Origin: Candidatus Nanopelagicales bacterium
GTDB taxonomy: Bacteria; Actinomycetota; Actinomycetes; S36-B12
Assembly: GCA_030827125.1 (NCBI GenBank)
Contig: JAURFD010000008.1
Coordinates: 52,797-116,796, forward strand
Length of the DNA: 64,000 nucleotides
Direction of reading: 5' to 3'
Shown here in pieces: positions 1 through 9,064 of the stretch. The notes beneath the pieces were generated by a model that was not told the DNA's origin, ran no database searches, and saw only the letters and a list, made by a program, of their open reading frames with translations. How positions within the stretch are numbered: position 1 is the first letter of the stretch; every line of letters starts with the position of its first letter. The position numbers were made by a program, and so were the translations under genes.

Positions 1-765
1 GTAGGACAGGAGCGCGCGCACGTAGTCGAACGCGTCGGACTCATCGTCGGCCATGTAGTGGGCGACACCGGATTTGGTGTTGTGGGTCCGGGCGCCGCCG
101 AGCTCTTCGAAGGGGACGTCTTCGCCGGTGACCGTCTTGATGACATCCGGGCCGGTGATGAACATGTGCGAGGTCTTGTCCACCATGACGATGAAGTCGG
201 TGATGGCAGGGGAGTAGACGGCCCCACCCGCGCACGGACCCATGATCAGCGAGATTTGCGGGATGACGCCGGAGGCCTGCACGTTGCGATTGAAGATCTC
301 GCCGTAGAGGCCGAGTGACACGACCCCCTCTTGGATGCGTGCACCACCGGAGTCGTTGAGCCCGATGATGGGGCAGCCGGTCTTGAGCGCGAGATCCATG
401 ACCTTGACGATCTTCTCGCCGAACACTTCACCGAGGGACCCACCGAACACGGTGAAGTCCTGGGCGAAGACGCAGACCGGTCGACCGTCGACGGTGCCGT
501 AGCCGGTGATGACGCCGTCGCCGTACGGCCGACTCTTGTCGAGGCCGAAGTTGTGTGAGCGGTGACGGGCGAGACCGTCGAGTTGTTGGAACGAGCCCGG
601 ATCGAGGAAGGCCTCGATGCGTTCCATCGCGGTGAGCTTGCCCTTCGCGTGCTGCTTATCGATCGCCGCCTGGCGCCGCCCGGCCGCTTCCGCGCGACGC
701 TGAAGGAGTTCATCGGCCTTCTCGGCGGTGGTGTGTGGCGCATTCGCCGCGGGAGTCGAGGTCAC
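1..765 (-). CDS. accD: Acyl-CoA carboxylase beta (carboxyltransferase) subunit, N-terminal 255 residues
   Basis: The reading frame runs leftward off the window edge, so only the N-terminal half is present. It carries carboxyltransferase-family sequence: [19 protein letters not shown] near residue 36, then [26 protein letters not shown], and [20 protein letters not shown], which form the biotin/acyl-CoA oxyanion-hole region. The enzyme transfers CO2 from biotin to acetyl- or propionyl-CoA, supplying malonyl- or methylmalonyl-CoA for lipid synthesis. The GTG start is chosen because a TAAGGT box ends 6 nt upstream. It is divergent from birA, whose product biotinylates the partner alpha subunit. 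Acetyl- versus propionyl-CoA preference cannot be read from this fragment. Confidence 0.93.
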   Translation of the reverse strand, partial: MTSTPAANAPHTTAEKADELLQRRAEAAGRRQAAIDKQHAKGKLTAMERIEAFLDPGSFQQLDGLARHRSHNFGLDKSRPYGDGVITGYGTVDGRPVCVFAQDFTVFGGSLGEVFGEKIVKVMDLALKTGCPIIGLNDSGGARIQEGVVSLGLYGEIFNRNVQASGVIPQISLIMGPCAGGAVYSPAITDFIVMVDKTSHMFITGPDVIKTVTGEDVPFEELGGARTHNTKSGVAHYMADDESDAFDYVRALLSY

Positions 766-770
766 CGTCG

Positions 771-777
771 TACCTTA
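771..777. promoter_or_regulatory. Shared -10 box for divergent leaderless accD and birA
   Basis: TACCTTA reads TACCTT on the plus strand (771-776) and TAAGGT on the minus strand (777-772). Each hexamer ends exactly 6 nt before a GTG start (783 for birA, 765 for accD). The 17-bp gap between the start codons is therefore a symmetric double promoter core, and both transcripts are predicted to be leaderless. Confidence 0.6.
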
Positions 778-782
778 GCCGG

Positions 783-1595
783 GTGAGCGAGGACTTCGGC
801 GCGGCCCGGGAACGTCGGCCGCTGAGCGAACTGCCGCCCCTGCTCGGTTGGGAGCCGTGGCCCCCGCCGAGAATCGTGGCGACGACCGGCTCCACGATGA
901 TCGACGTCGAGCGGTTGGCCGGGCAGGGGGCCCCGGAGGGCTCGGTGGTGGTCGCGGAGGAGCAGACCGCGGGCAGGGGCCGTCGGGGCCGGCACTGGGA
1001 GTCGCCGCAGTACGCCGGCCTCTGGATGAGCCTGTTGCTGCGACCGGAGCGCTCTATCGATCGCGTCGGTTGGCTGCCGCTGGTGGTCGGTGTGGGGGTC
1101 GTCCGAGCCCTGCGTGCGGTCGCCGGCGTCGATGTTCGACTGAAGTGGCCCAATGACGTGGTTGTCGTGCGCGACGGTGAGGTCGGGAAGGTGGCCGGAC
1201 TGCTCGCCGAGCGGCTCGCGGACGGGGCGGTCATCATCGGACTGGGCGTCAATGTCTCCCAAGAGGTGGACGAACTCCCGCTCGGCGGGACGTCGTTACA
1301 GCGTGAGGGGGCGCGGGCGTCTCGTGAGGATGTCCTTGCGGGGGTACTCGCCGAAGTAGCCAGTGCCTACCGATCCTGGCGCGATGGGGTGGATTTCGCA
1401 CCCCTCTATGCCGAATTCTCGGCGACGATCGGTCGGCGAGTCCGAGTGCAAAGACCCGGTGGTGACGTCGTCGGCGTTGCTGCGGCCCTGGGTCACGGTG
1501 GGGAGCTCGTGGTGGTGGATGACGAAGGGGGCGAATACGCAATCACGGCGGGTGATGTGGTGCATCTGCGTCCCGCCAACGAGGCATTCGGCTGA
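783..1595 (+). CDS. birA: Biotin-[acetyl-CoA-carboxylase] ligase
   Basis: Monofunctional biotin protein ligase of about 270 residues. It activates biotin with ATP and transfers it to the carboxyl-carrier lysine of acyl-CoA carboxylases. The signature GRGRRGR is at residues 64-70 followed by HW, KWPND at 121-125, and the catalytic-type lysine in GKVAGLL near 136. The small C-terminal domain is present. There is no N-terminal helix-turn-helix, so unlike E. coli BirA it should not be a repressor. The GTG at 783 is chosen over an upstream start at 735 because 735 lies inside accD and 783 follows a TACCTT box by 6 nt. Its divergent partner accD is its functional partner. Confidence 0.93.
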   Translation: MSEDFGAARERRPLSELPPLLGWEPWPPPRIVATTGSTMIDVERLAGQGAPEGSVVVAEEQTAGRGRRGRHWESPQYAGLWMSLLLRPERSIDRVGWLPLVVGVGVVRALRAVAGVDVRLKWPNDVVVVRDGEVGKVAGLLAERLADGAVIIGLGVNVSQEVDELPLGGTSLQREGARASREDVLAGVLAEVASAYRSWRDGVDFAPLYAEFSATIGRRVRVQRPGGDVVGVAAALGHGGELVVVDDEGGEYAITAGDVVHLRPANEAFG

Positions 1596-1626
1596 TCTCC
1601 TCGGAGCCATGTGTCACGATTCAACC

Positions 1627-2193
1627 ATGGGTTATCCGACACGGTTGCTGGGCGATGGCGAGATCATCGAGTTTGAGATGAAGCCGCACTGGCGAGGACT
1701 CATCCTCCCCGTCATTGAGCTCATCCTCACGATCTTCATCGGCACCTGGCTCTATGTCTCGCTCGGCAATTGGTCGTGGAGCGCGGGCGGCTTCGTGGAG
1801 ACCGTGGGGCGTCCCATCATCATCGGTGTCGGCGCGATCATCCTCATCGTCTGGGTGATCCGACCGTTCATGATCTGGCTCACAACGCAATACGTCTTCA
1901 CCAACCGGAGAATCATCACGAGGGCAGGCGTCATCGCCAAGAAGGGCCGGGACATGCCCCTGGCCAAGATCAACAATGTGTCCTTTGACGTCGGGGTCAT
2001 GGGTCGCATCCTCAACTACGGCCGACTGGAAATTACCTCCGCGAGTGACGAGGACCTCATCATCGACGACGTCCCCAACGTTGAGGTCATCCAGCGGGAC
2101 GTCTACCGGCTCCACGAGGAAGACGACGAGCGGCGCCGCCGACGGAGCATTGACCAGGGCGGCGACCCGGTTCCCCCCAACGATGGCACCTGA
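1627..2193 (+). CDS. Membrane-anchored bacterial PH (DUF304-type) domain protein
   Basis: A 188-residue protein with two hydrophobic segments (about residues 18-40 and 60-82) followed by a cytoplasmic bPH2 domain around YVFTNRRIITRAGVI. The tail is rich in Asp, Glu and Arg. Function is unknown; the family is membrane-associated, and an orthologue appears to lie in the same place next to birA in mycobacteria. The ATG at 1627 is preferred because CACGAT, a weak -10 variant, ends 6 nt upstream; an in-frame ATG at 1609 is the alternative. The 3' end overlaps the cyclase gene by 11 bp, so the two are probably translated together. Confidence 0.8.
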   Translation: MGYPTRLLGDGEIIEFEMKPHWRGLILPVIELILTIFIGTWLYVSLGNWSWSAGGFVETVGRPIIIGVGAIILIVWVIRPFMIWLTTQYVFTNRRIITRAGVIAKKGRDMPLAKINNVSFDVGVMGRILNYGRLEITSASDEDLIIDDVPNVEVIQRDVYRLHEEDDERRRRRSIDQGGDPVPPNDGT

Positions 2194-3187
2194 CCCAACG
2201 TCGGCACTCGACCGAATCATCCTCGGCGGTGAGCCGATCTACACGCGTGCAGATCTGTTGGAGCGTTCACGCGTCCCCGACCAACTCGCCCGCACACTGT
2301 GGCGCGCCCTGGGCTTCCCCGACACCGGGGGTGCGCGGGCGTTCACCGACATGGACCTCCGTGCGCTGCAGACAGTGGGGCGGCTCATTGACGAGCAATT
2401 GCTTGATGAAGAGACGGTGGTCGTCATCGCTCGAAGTCTCGGTCAGTCCACGGCGCGCTTGGCAGACTGGCAAACCGAGGCGGTGGGGCGTCTCCTGGCC
2501 GATCACGGTGAACTACCCGACATCGACGATGGCCTCGATCCGGAGTCCATGGATGCCATCGCCGCACGTGCCGGTGAGCTGATCGGACCGCTGGGGCAAC
2601 TCTTGGACTACGCCTGGCGGCGGCAGTTGGTCGCTGTGCTGGATCGGCGGCTCGCACGCGCCGAGGTGGCGGCCGAGGAGGCTGTCGCCACCGTGGGGTT
2701 CGCCGATCTGGTGGGCTTCACCCGCCTCAGCCGGCAACTCGTCGATGCCGATCTCGCAGCGCTCGTGGAGTCCTTCGAGGCGGCGAGCGCCGACGTCGTG
2801 GCCGCGACAGGCGCCCAGTTGGTGAAGACCGTGGGCGATGAAATCTTCTTCGTCGCTCAGAGCGCCGAGATCGCGGTGGACACGGCACGGCAGTTGCACG
2901 ATGTGCACCGTCTACTGCCGGAGGTGCCGCAGGTGCGCATTGGTCTGGCAACCGGACATGTCCTACGCAGGATGGGCGACGTCTTCGGCGCCACGGTCAA
3001 CCTCGCCAGTCGGCTGACGGCGTTCGCCCGCCCAGGTATGACCCTGGTGGATGCGGCTACGGCCGCCGAGGCTCAGGAGTTGCCCGGCGTACGTCTGCGC
3101 CAGCAGGCACCGCGGCGGGTGCGTGGTGTCGGAATTGTGCGGGCGTTCGAGTTGGTTGAGGTGAGCAGCGAGCACGGACGCCGATAG
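2183..3187 (+). CDS. Class III adenylate cyclase with N-terminal regulatory domain
   Basis: A 334-residue soluble cyclase making cAMP from ATP. The C-terminal catalytic domain (about 165-330) has both metal aspartates (D175 in FADLVGFT and D219 in KTVGDEIFF), the adenine-selecting pair K215 and D266, and the transition-state residues N273 and R277 in VNLASRL. All key residues are present, so activity on ATP is expected. The N-terminal 150 residues resemble the autoinhibitory domain of the pH-responsive Rv1264 type, which is an inference from pattern only. The ATG lies inside the 3' end of the PH-domain gene, and this overlap suggests coupling and a possible membrane-linked signal. Confidence 0.88.
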   Translation: MAPDPTSALDRIILGGEPIYTRADLLERSRVPDQLARTLWRALGFPDTGGARAFTDMDLRALQTVGRLIDEQLLDEETVVVIARSLGQSTARLADWQTEAVGRLLADHGELPDIDDGLDPESMDAIAARAGELIGPLGQLLDYAWRRQLVAVLDRRLARAEVAAEEAVATVGFADLVGFTRLSRQLVDADLAALVESFEAASADVVAATGAQLVKTVGDEIFFVAQSAEIAVDTARQLHDVHRLLPEVPQVRIGLATGHVLRRMGDVFGATVNLASRLTAFARPGMTLVDAATAAEAQELPGVRLRQQAPRRVRGVGIVRAFELVEVSSEHGRR

Positions 3188-3200
3188 CGGCGCAGCCCGG

Positions 3201-3740
3201 CTAGATCGGTGTGACGGCGTCCCGCTCGGCGAGTTCGCGATCGGCGTCATCGTCGGGGATCGCGGGGAAGACCCACTTGCGGTAGGACCAGAAGCGGAAG
3301 AGTGTGCCGAGGGCGAGCCCCACGACGTTCGCGCTGATGTTGTCGGCGAGGACACTGTCGAGGCCGAGTGCATAGTGGCTGAACCACAGGCAGGACAGCG
3401 CGATGATCATCGCGATTCCGTTCAAGCCGAAGAACAGCAGGTACTCCCGCCCCATGTGGGTGCGTCCACGGTGCCGGAAGGTCCAGAAGCGGTTGCCGAA
3501 ATATGCGAAGGTGGTGGCCGCGATGACGCTGATGGCCTTGGCGGTCAGCGGCTTGTCATTGAGGGGTCCATCGCCTCCGGCAAACATCAAGATGTTGAAC
3601 AGACCGACATCGATGACGAACGCCGACAGTCCCACGACCCCGAACTTGGCAATCTCCCGGGCAAGGACGCTCAGCGAGGAGCGCACCCGATCGAGCCACG
3701 ACGTGGGCACGACGGAGTTGTTGAGACCTTGCTGGGACAC
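3201..3740 (-). CDS. GtrA family membrane protein
   Basis: A 179-residue protein with four predicted membrane helices and the GtrA signature (KFGVVGLSAFVIDVGLFNIL, then FAYFGNRFWTF, and a terminal FRFWSYRKWVF). Family members are thought to move or orient lipid-linked sugars for cell-surface glycosylation. The GTG start at 3740 follows TACGAT with a 7-nt spacer, marking a leaderless start; longer upstream extensions would run into purK. It is convergent with the cyclase gene and divergent from purK. The glycosylation substrate is unknown. Confidence 0.82.
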   Translation of the reverse strand: MSQQGLNNSVVPTSWLDRVRSSLSVLAREIAKFGVVGLSAFVIDVGLFNILMFAGGDGPLNDKPLTAKAISVIAATTFAYFGNRFWTFRHRGRTHMGREYLLFFGLNGIAMIIALSCLWFSHYALGLDSVLADNISANVVGLALGTLFRFWSYRKWVFPAIPDDDADRELAERDAVTPI

Positions 3741-3809
3741 AGCGTGAATCGTAGCCGCCCGGGGTGGGAGGTTGCTCCACCACAAGGGGGGCACGAGTAG
3801 GGTCGCGCT

Positions 3810-4982
3810 GTGAATCCGGTCACGGGTGCTCCGCGCGTTGGTCTCGTCGGAGGTGGACAACTCGCCCGAATGACCGCGGCTCCGGCGGCCGCCCTCGGTG
3901 TGGACCTGCGTCTCCTCGCGACGGATCGCGGGGAGTCCGCCGCCCAGGTCATTCCCGACGTCGTCTTCGGTAGCCATACCGACCTCGCGGCCCTCACCGC
4001 CTTGGCGGAGGGGTGCTCGGTCATCACCTTCGACCACGAGCACGTGCCCCCGGCCCATCTGCGGGCCCTGGAAACAGCGGGGATCGGCGTACAGCCGAGT
4101 AGCGCCGCACTTGTGCACGCGCAGGACAAGATCACCATGCGTGAGGCCATCGAAGCGGCCGGACTGCCAACGCCTGCGTGGCGGCACGACTTCACTGTCG
4201 ATGATCTCCGCGGTGTGGGTGATGCGCTGGGCTGGCCGCTCGTGCTCAAGGTGTCGCGCGGGGGGTACGACGGTCGCGGCGTGTGGGTGGTCGAGGACGA
4301 GGCGCGGGCGCGCACGGTCATGGAGTCGACCGAACTGGTCCATGGGGCGGCGTGGCTGGCGGAGGAACTTGTGCCCTTCACGCGCGAACTCGCGGCTCAG
4401 GTCGCACGGTCACCGTCCGGTCAAGCAGTCGCCTACCCGGTAGTGCGCACCGTGCAGGTCGACGGGATGTGTTCCGAGGTCGTCGCGCCGTGTCCGGACC
4501 TACCCGAGGCGAAAGCCCTCGAGGCACAGCAGATCGCCTTGCGCGTTGCCGAAGCCCTAGGCGTCACCGGGATGCTCGCGGTGGAGCTCTTCGATGCGCC
4601 GCAGGGCCTGCTGATCAATGAACTGGCGATGCGGCCCCACAATTCCGGGCATTGGACGATCGACGGTGCCGTCACAAGCCAGTTCGAGAACCACCTGCGC
4701 GCGGTCCTTGATCTCCCCCTGGGCGACCCGCGATCGACGGCGCAGTGGTCGGTGATGGTCAACGTCGTCGGCCCACGCGATATCGAAGGACTACCTCCGC
4801 TGACCGATGCCTTCCGTCACGTGATGGCGCGTGACCCCGGTGTGCATGTACATCTGTACGGCAAGTCCCTGCGCCCCGGACGCAAACTTGGCCACGTCAC
4901 AGTGGTCTCGGACGACCTTGCTGACGCCCTCACCCGGGCACATCATGCGGCCGACTACCTCATGGGAGTGATCAATGAGTAA
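3810..4982 (+). CDS. purK: 5-(carboxyamino)imidazole ribonucleotide synthase
   Basis: ATP-grasp enzyme of 390 residues that carboxylates AIR with bicarbonate and ATP in purine synthesis. The N-terminus has the PurK glycine motif [11 protein letters not shown], followed by [27 protein letters not shown] (ATP-grasp loop), and [17 protein letters not shown] near residue 272, the usual PurK signature. The GTG start lies 6 nt after TAGGGT (3798-3803). The 3' end overlaps purE by 8 bp, and the two enzymes act consecutively. Confidence 0.96.
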   Translation: MNPVTGAPRVGLVGGGQLARMTAAPAAALGVDLRLLATDRGESAAQVIPDVVFGSHTDLAALTALAEGCSVITFDHEHVPPAHLRALETAGIGVQPSSAALVHAQDKITMREAIEAAGLPTPAWRHDFTVDDLRGVGDALGWPLVLKVSRGGYDGRGVWVVEDEARARTVMESTELVHGAAWLAEELVPFTRELAAQVARSPSGQAVAYPVVRTVQVDGMCSEVVAPCPDLPEAKALEAQQIALRVAEALGVTGMLAVELFDAPQGLLINELAMRPHNSGHWTIDGAVTSQFENHLRAVLDLPLGDPRSTAQWSVMVNVVGPRDIEGLPPLTDAFRHVMARDPGVHVHLYGKSLRPGRKLGHVTVVSDDLADALTRAHHAADYLMGVINE

Positions 4983-5472
4983 CTCACCGACCGTCGGGAT
5001 CATCATGGGCAGCGACTCAGACTGGCCCACGATGGAAGCGGCCGCTCAGGCGCTGCAGGAATTCGGCGTGCTGTATGAGGCTGACGTCGTCTCGGCCCAT
5101 CGAATGCCCCGCGAGATGCTGACGTACGCCGAGTCGGCGGTGGAGCGCGGACTCAAGGTCATCATCGCCGGAGCCGGTGGAGCGGCTCACCTCCCCGGGA
5201 TGGTGGCGTCGCTGACGCCCCTGCCGGTGATTGGCGTCCCCATTCCCCTGACCCATCTCGATGGCATGGACTCGCTGCTGTCGATCGTGCAGATGCCCGC
5301 CGGGGTCCCGGTGGCCACGGTAGCGGTGGGCAATGCCCGCAATGCCGGGCTCCTCGCGGTGCGCATCCTGGCGGCGAACGACGAGGAGTTGCGTGAGGCG
5401 ATGGTCGAGTTCCAGGAAGGCCTCAACCGCACCGCGCAGGAGAAGGGTGCGAAGGTTCGCGCCCATGACTAG
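4975..5472 (+). CDS. purE: 5-(carboxyamino)imidazole ribonucleotide mutase
   Basis: A 165-residue class I PurE that converts N5-CAIR to CAIR. Diagnostic motifs are IIMGSDSDW at the N-terminus, SAHRMP (catalytic histidine region), [12 protein letters not shown], and the [19 protein letters not shown] tail. The ATG overlaps the purK stop by 8 bp, and its own 3' end overlaps the CoA-binding protein gene by 8 bp, so all three are probably one translationally coupled operon. Confidence 0.96.
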   Translation: MSNSPTVGIIMGSDSDWPTMEAAAQALQEFGVLYEADVVSAHRMPREMLTYAESAVERGLKVIIAGAGGAAHLPGMVASLTPLPVIGVPIPLTHLDGMDSLLSIVQMPAGVPVATVAVGNARNAGLLAVRILAANDEELREAMVEFQEGLNRTAQEKGAKVRAHD

Positions 5473-5890
5473 CCACGATTCGCGCGTGTACGGCGAGCCC
5501 GAGACGGTCCGTCACGTTCTCGATGACTCGCACCTATGGTTCGTTGTTGGTCTGGGCAACAATCCCGAGCGGGACGCGTACGGCATCGCACGGCTCCTGC
5601 AGTCCCGCGGCAAGCGCATCGTCCCGATCTATCCGCGCGCCGAGGTCGTACACGGTGAACAGGGGTATGCGACCATCGCGGAGGCGGCCGCAGCCGTGGG
5701 CGCTCCGGACGTCGTCGACATGTTTGTACGCGCCGATCGCGTGGGGCCGTTCGTCGATGAGGCCATTGCTGTCGGCGCCAAGGCCGTGTGGCTACAGCTC
5801 GGCGTGATTGACGAGGAGGCTGCGCGGCGCGCGCTCGATGCAGGACTCGATGTCGTCATGGACAACTGCCCGGCGATCGCCTGGCGCTAG
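5465..5890 (+). CDS. CoA-binding domain protein (YccU-like)
   Basis: A 141-residue Rossmann-like protein of the CoA-binding family. It shows [20 protein letters not shown] near residue 22, [32 protein letters not shown] and a terminal VVMDNCPAI, which are typical of small stand-alone CoA-binding proteins. The biological role of this family is not established. The start is the ATG overlapping the purE stop; a longer frame beginning at 5333 would be internal to purE and is rejected. Confidence 0.85.
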   Translation: MTSHDSRVYGEPETVRHVLDDSHLWFVVGLGNNPERDAYGIARLLQSRGKRIVPIYPRAEVVHGEQGYATIAEAAAAVGAPDVVDMFVRADRVGPFVDEAIAVGAKAVWLQLGVIDEEAARRALDAGLDVVMDNCPAIAWR

Positions 5891-5930
5891 TCGCGTCTCT
5901 GGCGGAAGTGTGCCGCGAGGGGGACTCGGG

Positions 5931-7232
5931 CTAGGCGGACGGGCGGCCGAGGCCGCGGTAGGTCCAGCCGGCGGCGCGCCATCGGACCGGGTCAAGTGCG
6001 TTGCGGGCGTCAATGACGTGGCGCTCGGTCACGACCTCGGCCACTGCGGCCGGGTCGATATCGACGTAGTCGCGCCACTCGGTGAGCAGCAGAAGCACGT
6101 CGGCATCCCGTGCGGCATCCAGGGCGGTGTCGGCGTAGACCAGGTGGGAGAAGAGTTCGCGCGCGTTGTCCATCGCCCGTGGGTCGTGCACGATGACGTC
6201 CGCGCCCTCCGTGTGCAGGGCGGCCGCGACATGCAGGGCGGGGGAGTCGCGGACGTCGTCACTATCGGGCTTGAACGCTGCACCCCACACCGCGACGCGC
6301 TTGTCCCGTAGGCGCCCACCGACGGCCTCACGGGCCATGTCGACGGTGCGGCTGCGACGCCGCTGATTGATCTCATCGACCTCGCGCAGGAAGGTCAGTG
6401 CCTGGTCGACCCCGAGTTCGCCGGCCCGCGCCATGAAGGCGCGGATGTCCTTGGGCAGGCAGCCACCGCCGAAGCCTAGGCCAGCGCGCAGGAATGACGA
6501 CCCGATGCGCGGGTCCATCCCGATCGCCTCGGCGAGCAGCGTGACGTCGGCACCGGTGGCCTCGCACACCTCCGACATCGCATTAATGAAAGAGATCTTC
6601 GTCGCGAGGAATGCGTTGGCCGACACCTTCACCAACTCCGCCGTAGCGAAGTCCGCGACCAGCATCGGCACGCCATCATCGAGAAGCGCACGGTAGACCG
6701 TGCGCAGCGTCTGCTCGTCCTCGGCCGACTCCACACCGATCACGAGGCGATCAGGATGCAACGTGTCCTGCACCGCGTGGCCCTCGCGCAAGAACTCTGG
6801 ATTCCACGCGACATGCGCACCGGACTGGGCGAAGCGATCGCGCATCTGTGCGGCCGTGCCGACCGGCACTGTCGACTTGCCCACGACGAGCGAACCAGCG
6901 GCGGCGTGTGGGACGAGGGCCTCCACGGCGGACCACACCTGGCCCATGTCCGCGGCGTAGGAGCTCGCCCGCTGCGGAGTGCCCACGCAGATGAAATGCA
7001 CCTCAGCACCAGCCGCGGCCGACACGTCCGTGGTGAAACTCAACCGACCCGACGCCAGCGCCTGTTGCAGCACCTCGGGCAGACCCGGCTCAAAGAACGG
7101 CACCTGCCCAGCCGCCAGCGCGGCGACCTTGGCCGGATCGGCATCAATTCCGACGACCTCGTGACCGAGTTGCGCCATACAGGCCGCATGGGTCGCCCCA
7201 AGGTAGCCGGTGCCGATCACGCTCAACCGCAT
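5931..7232 (-). CDS. ugd: UDP-glucose 6-dehydrogenase
   Basis: A 433-residue enzyme oxidising UDP-glucose to UDP-glucuronate with two NAD+. It has the N-terminal Rossmann motif GTGYLGATHAACMAQLGHEV, the GKSTVPVGT segment, the catalytic cysteine in GFGGGCLPKDIRAF (about residue 260), and the C-terminal UDP-binding domain with WGAAFKPDSDDVRDSPAL. Full length for the family. The ATG is set by TAGGCT ending exactly 6 nt upstream on the minus strand (7244-7239). UDP-glucuronate likely feeds cell-wall or capsule polymers, fitting the nearby glycosyltransferase and LCP genes. Confidence 0.95.
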   Translation of the reverse strand: MRLSVIGTGYLGATHAACMAQLGHEVVGIDADPAKVAALAAGQVPFFEPGLPEVLQQALASGRLSFTTDVSAAAGAEVHFICVGTPQRASSYAADMGQVWSAVEALVPHAAAGSLVVGKSTVPVGTAAQMRDRFAQSGAHVAWNPEFLREGHAVQDTLHPDRLVIGVESAEDEQTLRTVYRALLDDGVPMLVADFATAELVKVSANAFLATKISFINAMSEVCEATGADVTLLAEAIGMDPRIGSSFLRAGLGFGGGCLPKDIRAFMARAGELGVDQALTFLREVDEINQRRRSRTVDMAREAVGGRLRDKRVAVWGAAFKPDSDDVRDSPALHVAAALHTEGADVIVHDPRAMDNARELFSHLVYADTALDAARDADVLLLLTEWRDYVDIDPAAVAEVVTERHVIDARNALDPVRWRAAGWTYRGLGRPSA

Positions 7233-7257
7233 GCGTGGAGCCTAAGGGAGGGGTGGG

Positions 7258-7330
7258 CGTAGGCTCAGATGCGCTCCCGCTTCGGCGGGTGATGGTGGCG
7301 TCCCGCTGTTGCGGGCCAAGGAATGGGAGG
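7258..7330 (+). promoter_or_regulatory. Promoter and structured leader of acyl-CoA dehydrogenase
   Basis: TAGGCT at 7258-7263 is a good -10 box, but here, unlike at most neighbours, no start codon follows at 6 nt. The predicted leader holds two hairpins with identical stems: CCCGC-TTCG-GCGGG (7276-7289) and CCCGC-TGTT-GCGGG (7302-7315). A ribosome site GGGAGG follows at 7325-7330. No known riboswitch was recognised. Confidence 0.45.
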
Positions 7331-7334
7331 ATCC

Positions 7335-8504
7335 GTGGCACTGGTCGCAAACCCCGACTTCTCGGTCTATGAGTTGCCCGAGGAGCACCGTGAACTGCGT
7401 GCCGCTGTGCGTGCGCTCTCAGAGAACAAGATTGCGCCCCGAGCCGCGGAGATCGACGAGACCGGTGAGTTTCCCCGCGACGTCTACGACGCCCTCGTGG
7501 CGGCTGACTTCCACGCCATTCACATCCCAGAGGAGTACGGCGGCCAGGGCGGAGACGCGCTCGCCGCATGCCTCGTCATCGAGGAAGTTGCCCGCTCTTG
7601 CGCCTCAAGTTCGCTGATCCCCGCGGTGAACAAATTGGGCACCATGCCACTGATGGTCGCCGGCGATGACGACCTGCTGCGGCGCTACTTGCCGAGCGTC
7701 GCTTCGGGCGAGGCGATGTTCTCCTACTGCCTGTCCGAGCGCGAGTCCGGGAGCGACTCCGCGGCGATGCGAACGAGCGCGAAGGCTGATGGCGACGGCT
7801 GGATCATCAACGGGCAGAAGAGCTGGATCACCAACGCGGGTGTGTCGGACTACTACACCGTCCTCGCCGTCACCGATCCCGATGCCGGAGCAAAGGGAAT
7901 CTCCGCCTTCGTCGTCCATGCCGACGACGAGGGGGTGTCGTTCGGGGCGCCGGAGCGCAAGCTCGGTGTTCACGGGTCACCGACCCGCGAGGTCCTCTTT
8001 GATCACGTCCGAATTCCCGGTGATCGCATCGTCGGTGATCCGGGTACCGGCTTCCGCACGGCCATGACCACCCTGGATCACACGCGCATCACCATCGGTG
8101 CCCAAGCCCTCGGGATCGCCCAGGGGGCTCTCGACGCCGCCGTCGCCTATGCGAAGGAGCGCGAGCAATTCGGCAAGCCGATCGCGTCCTTCCAGGGCAT
8201 TCAGTTCATGGTCGCCGACATGGCGATGAAACTTGAAGCTGCGCGTGCGCTGGTCTACAAGGCGGCCGCGATGAGCGAGCGTTGCGATGGTGACCTGTCC
8301 TTTTATGGCGCAGCGGCCAAGTGTTACGCCTCCGATGTGGCCATGCAGGTCACCACGGATGCGGTGCAGATCTTCGGTGGCAACGGCTACACCCGAGACT
8401 TCCCCGTGGAGCGCTACATGCGCGATGCCAAGATCACGCAGATCTATGAGGGAACCAACGAGATCCAGCGCCTGGTCATGGCCCGAGCCCTTCTGCGCGG
8501 CTGA
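7335..8504 (+). CDS. Acyl-CoA dehydrogenase (FadE25-like)
   Basis: A 389-residue flavoenzyme that introduces a 2,3-double bond into acyl-CoA, passing electrons to ETF. Motifs include [15 protein letters not shown] and WITNAG (flavin loop), [20 protein letters not shown], and [10 protein letters not shown] with the catalytic-base glutamate at about 372. Position next to the pur operon matches mycobacterial fadE25, whose product handles branched or short acyl chains; chain length here is not proven. The GTG at 7335 is chosen because GGGAGG lies 4 nt upstream; an ATG at 7323 is possible. The following thioesterase starts one base after this stop. Confidence 0.93.
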   Translation: MALVANPDFSVYELPEEHRELRAAVRALSENKIAPRAAEIDETGEFPRDVYDALVAADFHAIHIPEEYGGQGGDALAACLVIEEVARSCASSSLIPAVNKLGTMPLMVAGDDDLLRRYLPSVASGEAMFSYCLSERESGSDSAAMRTSAKADGDGWIINGQKSWITNAGVSDYYTVLAVTDPDAGAKGISAFVVHADDEGVSFGAPERKLGVHGSPTREVLFDHVRIPGDRIVGDPGTGFRTAMTTLDHTRITIGAQALGIAQGALDAAVAYAKEREQFGKPIASFQGIQFMVADMAMKLEAARALVYKAAAMSERCDGDLSFYGAAAKCYASDVAMQVTTDAVQIFGGNGYTRDFPVERYMRDAKITQIYEGTNEIQRLVMARALLRG

Positions 8505-8505
8505 G

Positions 8506-9036
8506 GTGGCTCTCGATCCGGTGCCGGACAAGCCCTCACTCGACCCGGTCCCTTCCAGTCGCTCCCGGGCCACTCTCGCTCGCGTGATGGGCGTGATGGA
8601 CGCCAATAACTACGGCAACGTGCATGGCGGGGTCATCCTCCGAGCCGTGGATGAAGCCGGTGCTGTCTCGGCGGTGAAGCACTCCGACGGCCCGTCGGTC
8701 ACGGCACTCATCGATCAGATGGCGTTCCGTGAACCGGTCAAACTCGGGGATCTGCTCACGACTCGCGCGCAGGTGAATTGGACCGGCACCACCAGCATGG
8801 AGGTCGGCGTTCGTATCACGGTGGAGCGCACGGGAGTCGAAGGGGAAATTCACGTCGGCACGGCGTACCTCGTCTATGTCGCCATTGATGCCGAGGGTGA
8901 GCCCCGCAAGGTCCCCCCGCTGCAGCCTGACGACGATGAAGACCGCCGACGGTTCGCCGAGGCGGAGATCCGCCGGGCCTCGCGGCTCGGTCGACGTCAG
9001 GCGATCGAGGAACTGCGCCGCCACGGCGCCGAATAG
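8506..9036 (+). CDS. Acyl-CoA thioesterase (hotdog fold, YciA/BACH type)
   Basis: A 176-residue single-hotdog protein that hydrolyses acyl-CoA to free acid and CoA. The signature NNYGNVHGGVILRAVDEAG (about 33-51) is the cytosolic acyl-CoA hydrolase pattern, followed by MAFREPVKLGDLL and a C-terminal basic helix. The GTG start lies one base after the dehydrogenase stop, so the two are coupled and probably act on the same acyl-CoA pool. Specificity is not predictable. Confidence 0.88.
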   Translation: MALDPVPDKPSLDPVPSSRSRATLARVMGVMDANNYGNVHGGVILRAVDEAGAVSAVKHSDGPSVTALIDQMAFREPVKLGDLLTTRAQVNWTGTTSMEVGVRITVERTGVEGEIHVGTAYLVYVAIDAEGEPRKVPPLQPDDDEDRRRFAEAEIRRASRLGRRQAIEELRRHGAE

Positions 9037-9064
9037 TGAGTGCCGAGTAGTCAGCTGCAAGCGG

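Noticed and set aside
7276..7315. A riboswitch in the acyl-CoA dehydrogenase leader
   Set aside because: Only two short 5-bp hairpins are seen and none of the known riboswitch cores could be recognised.
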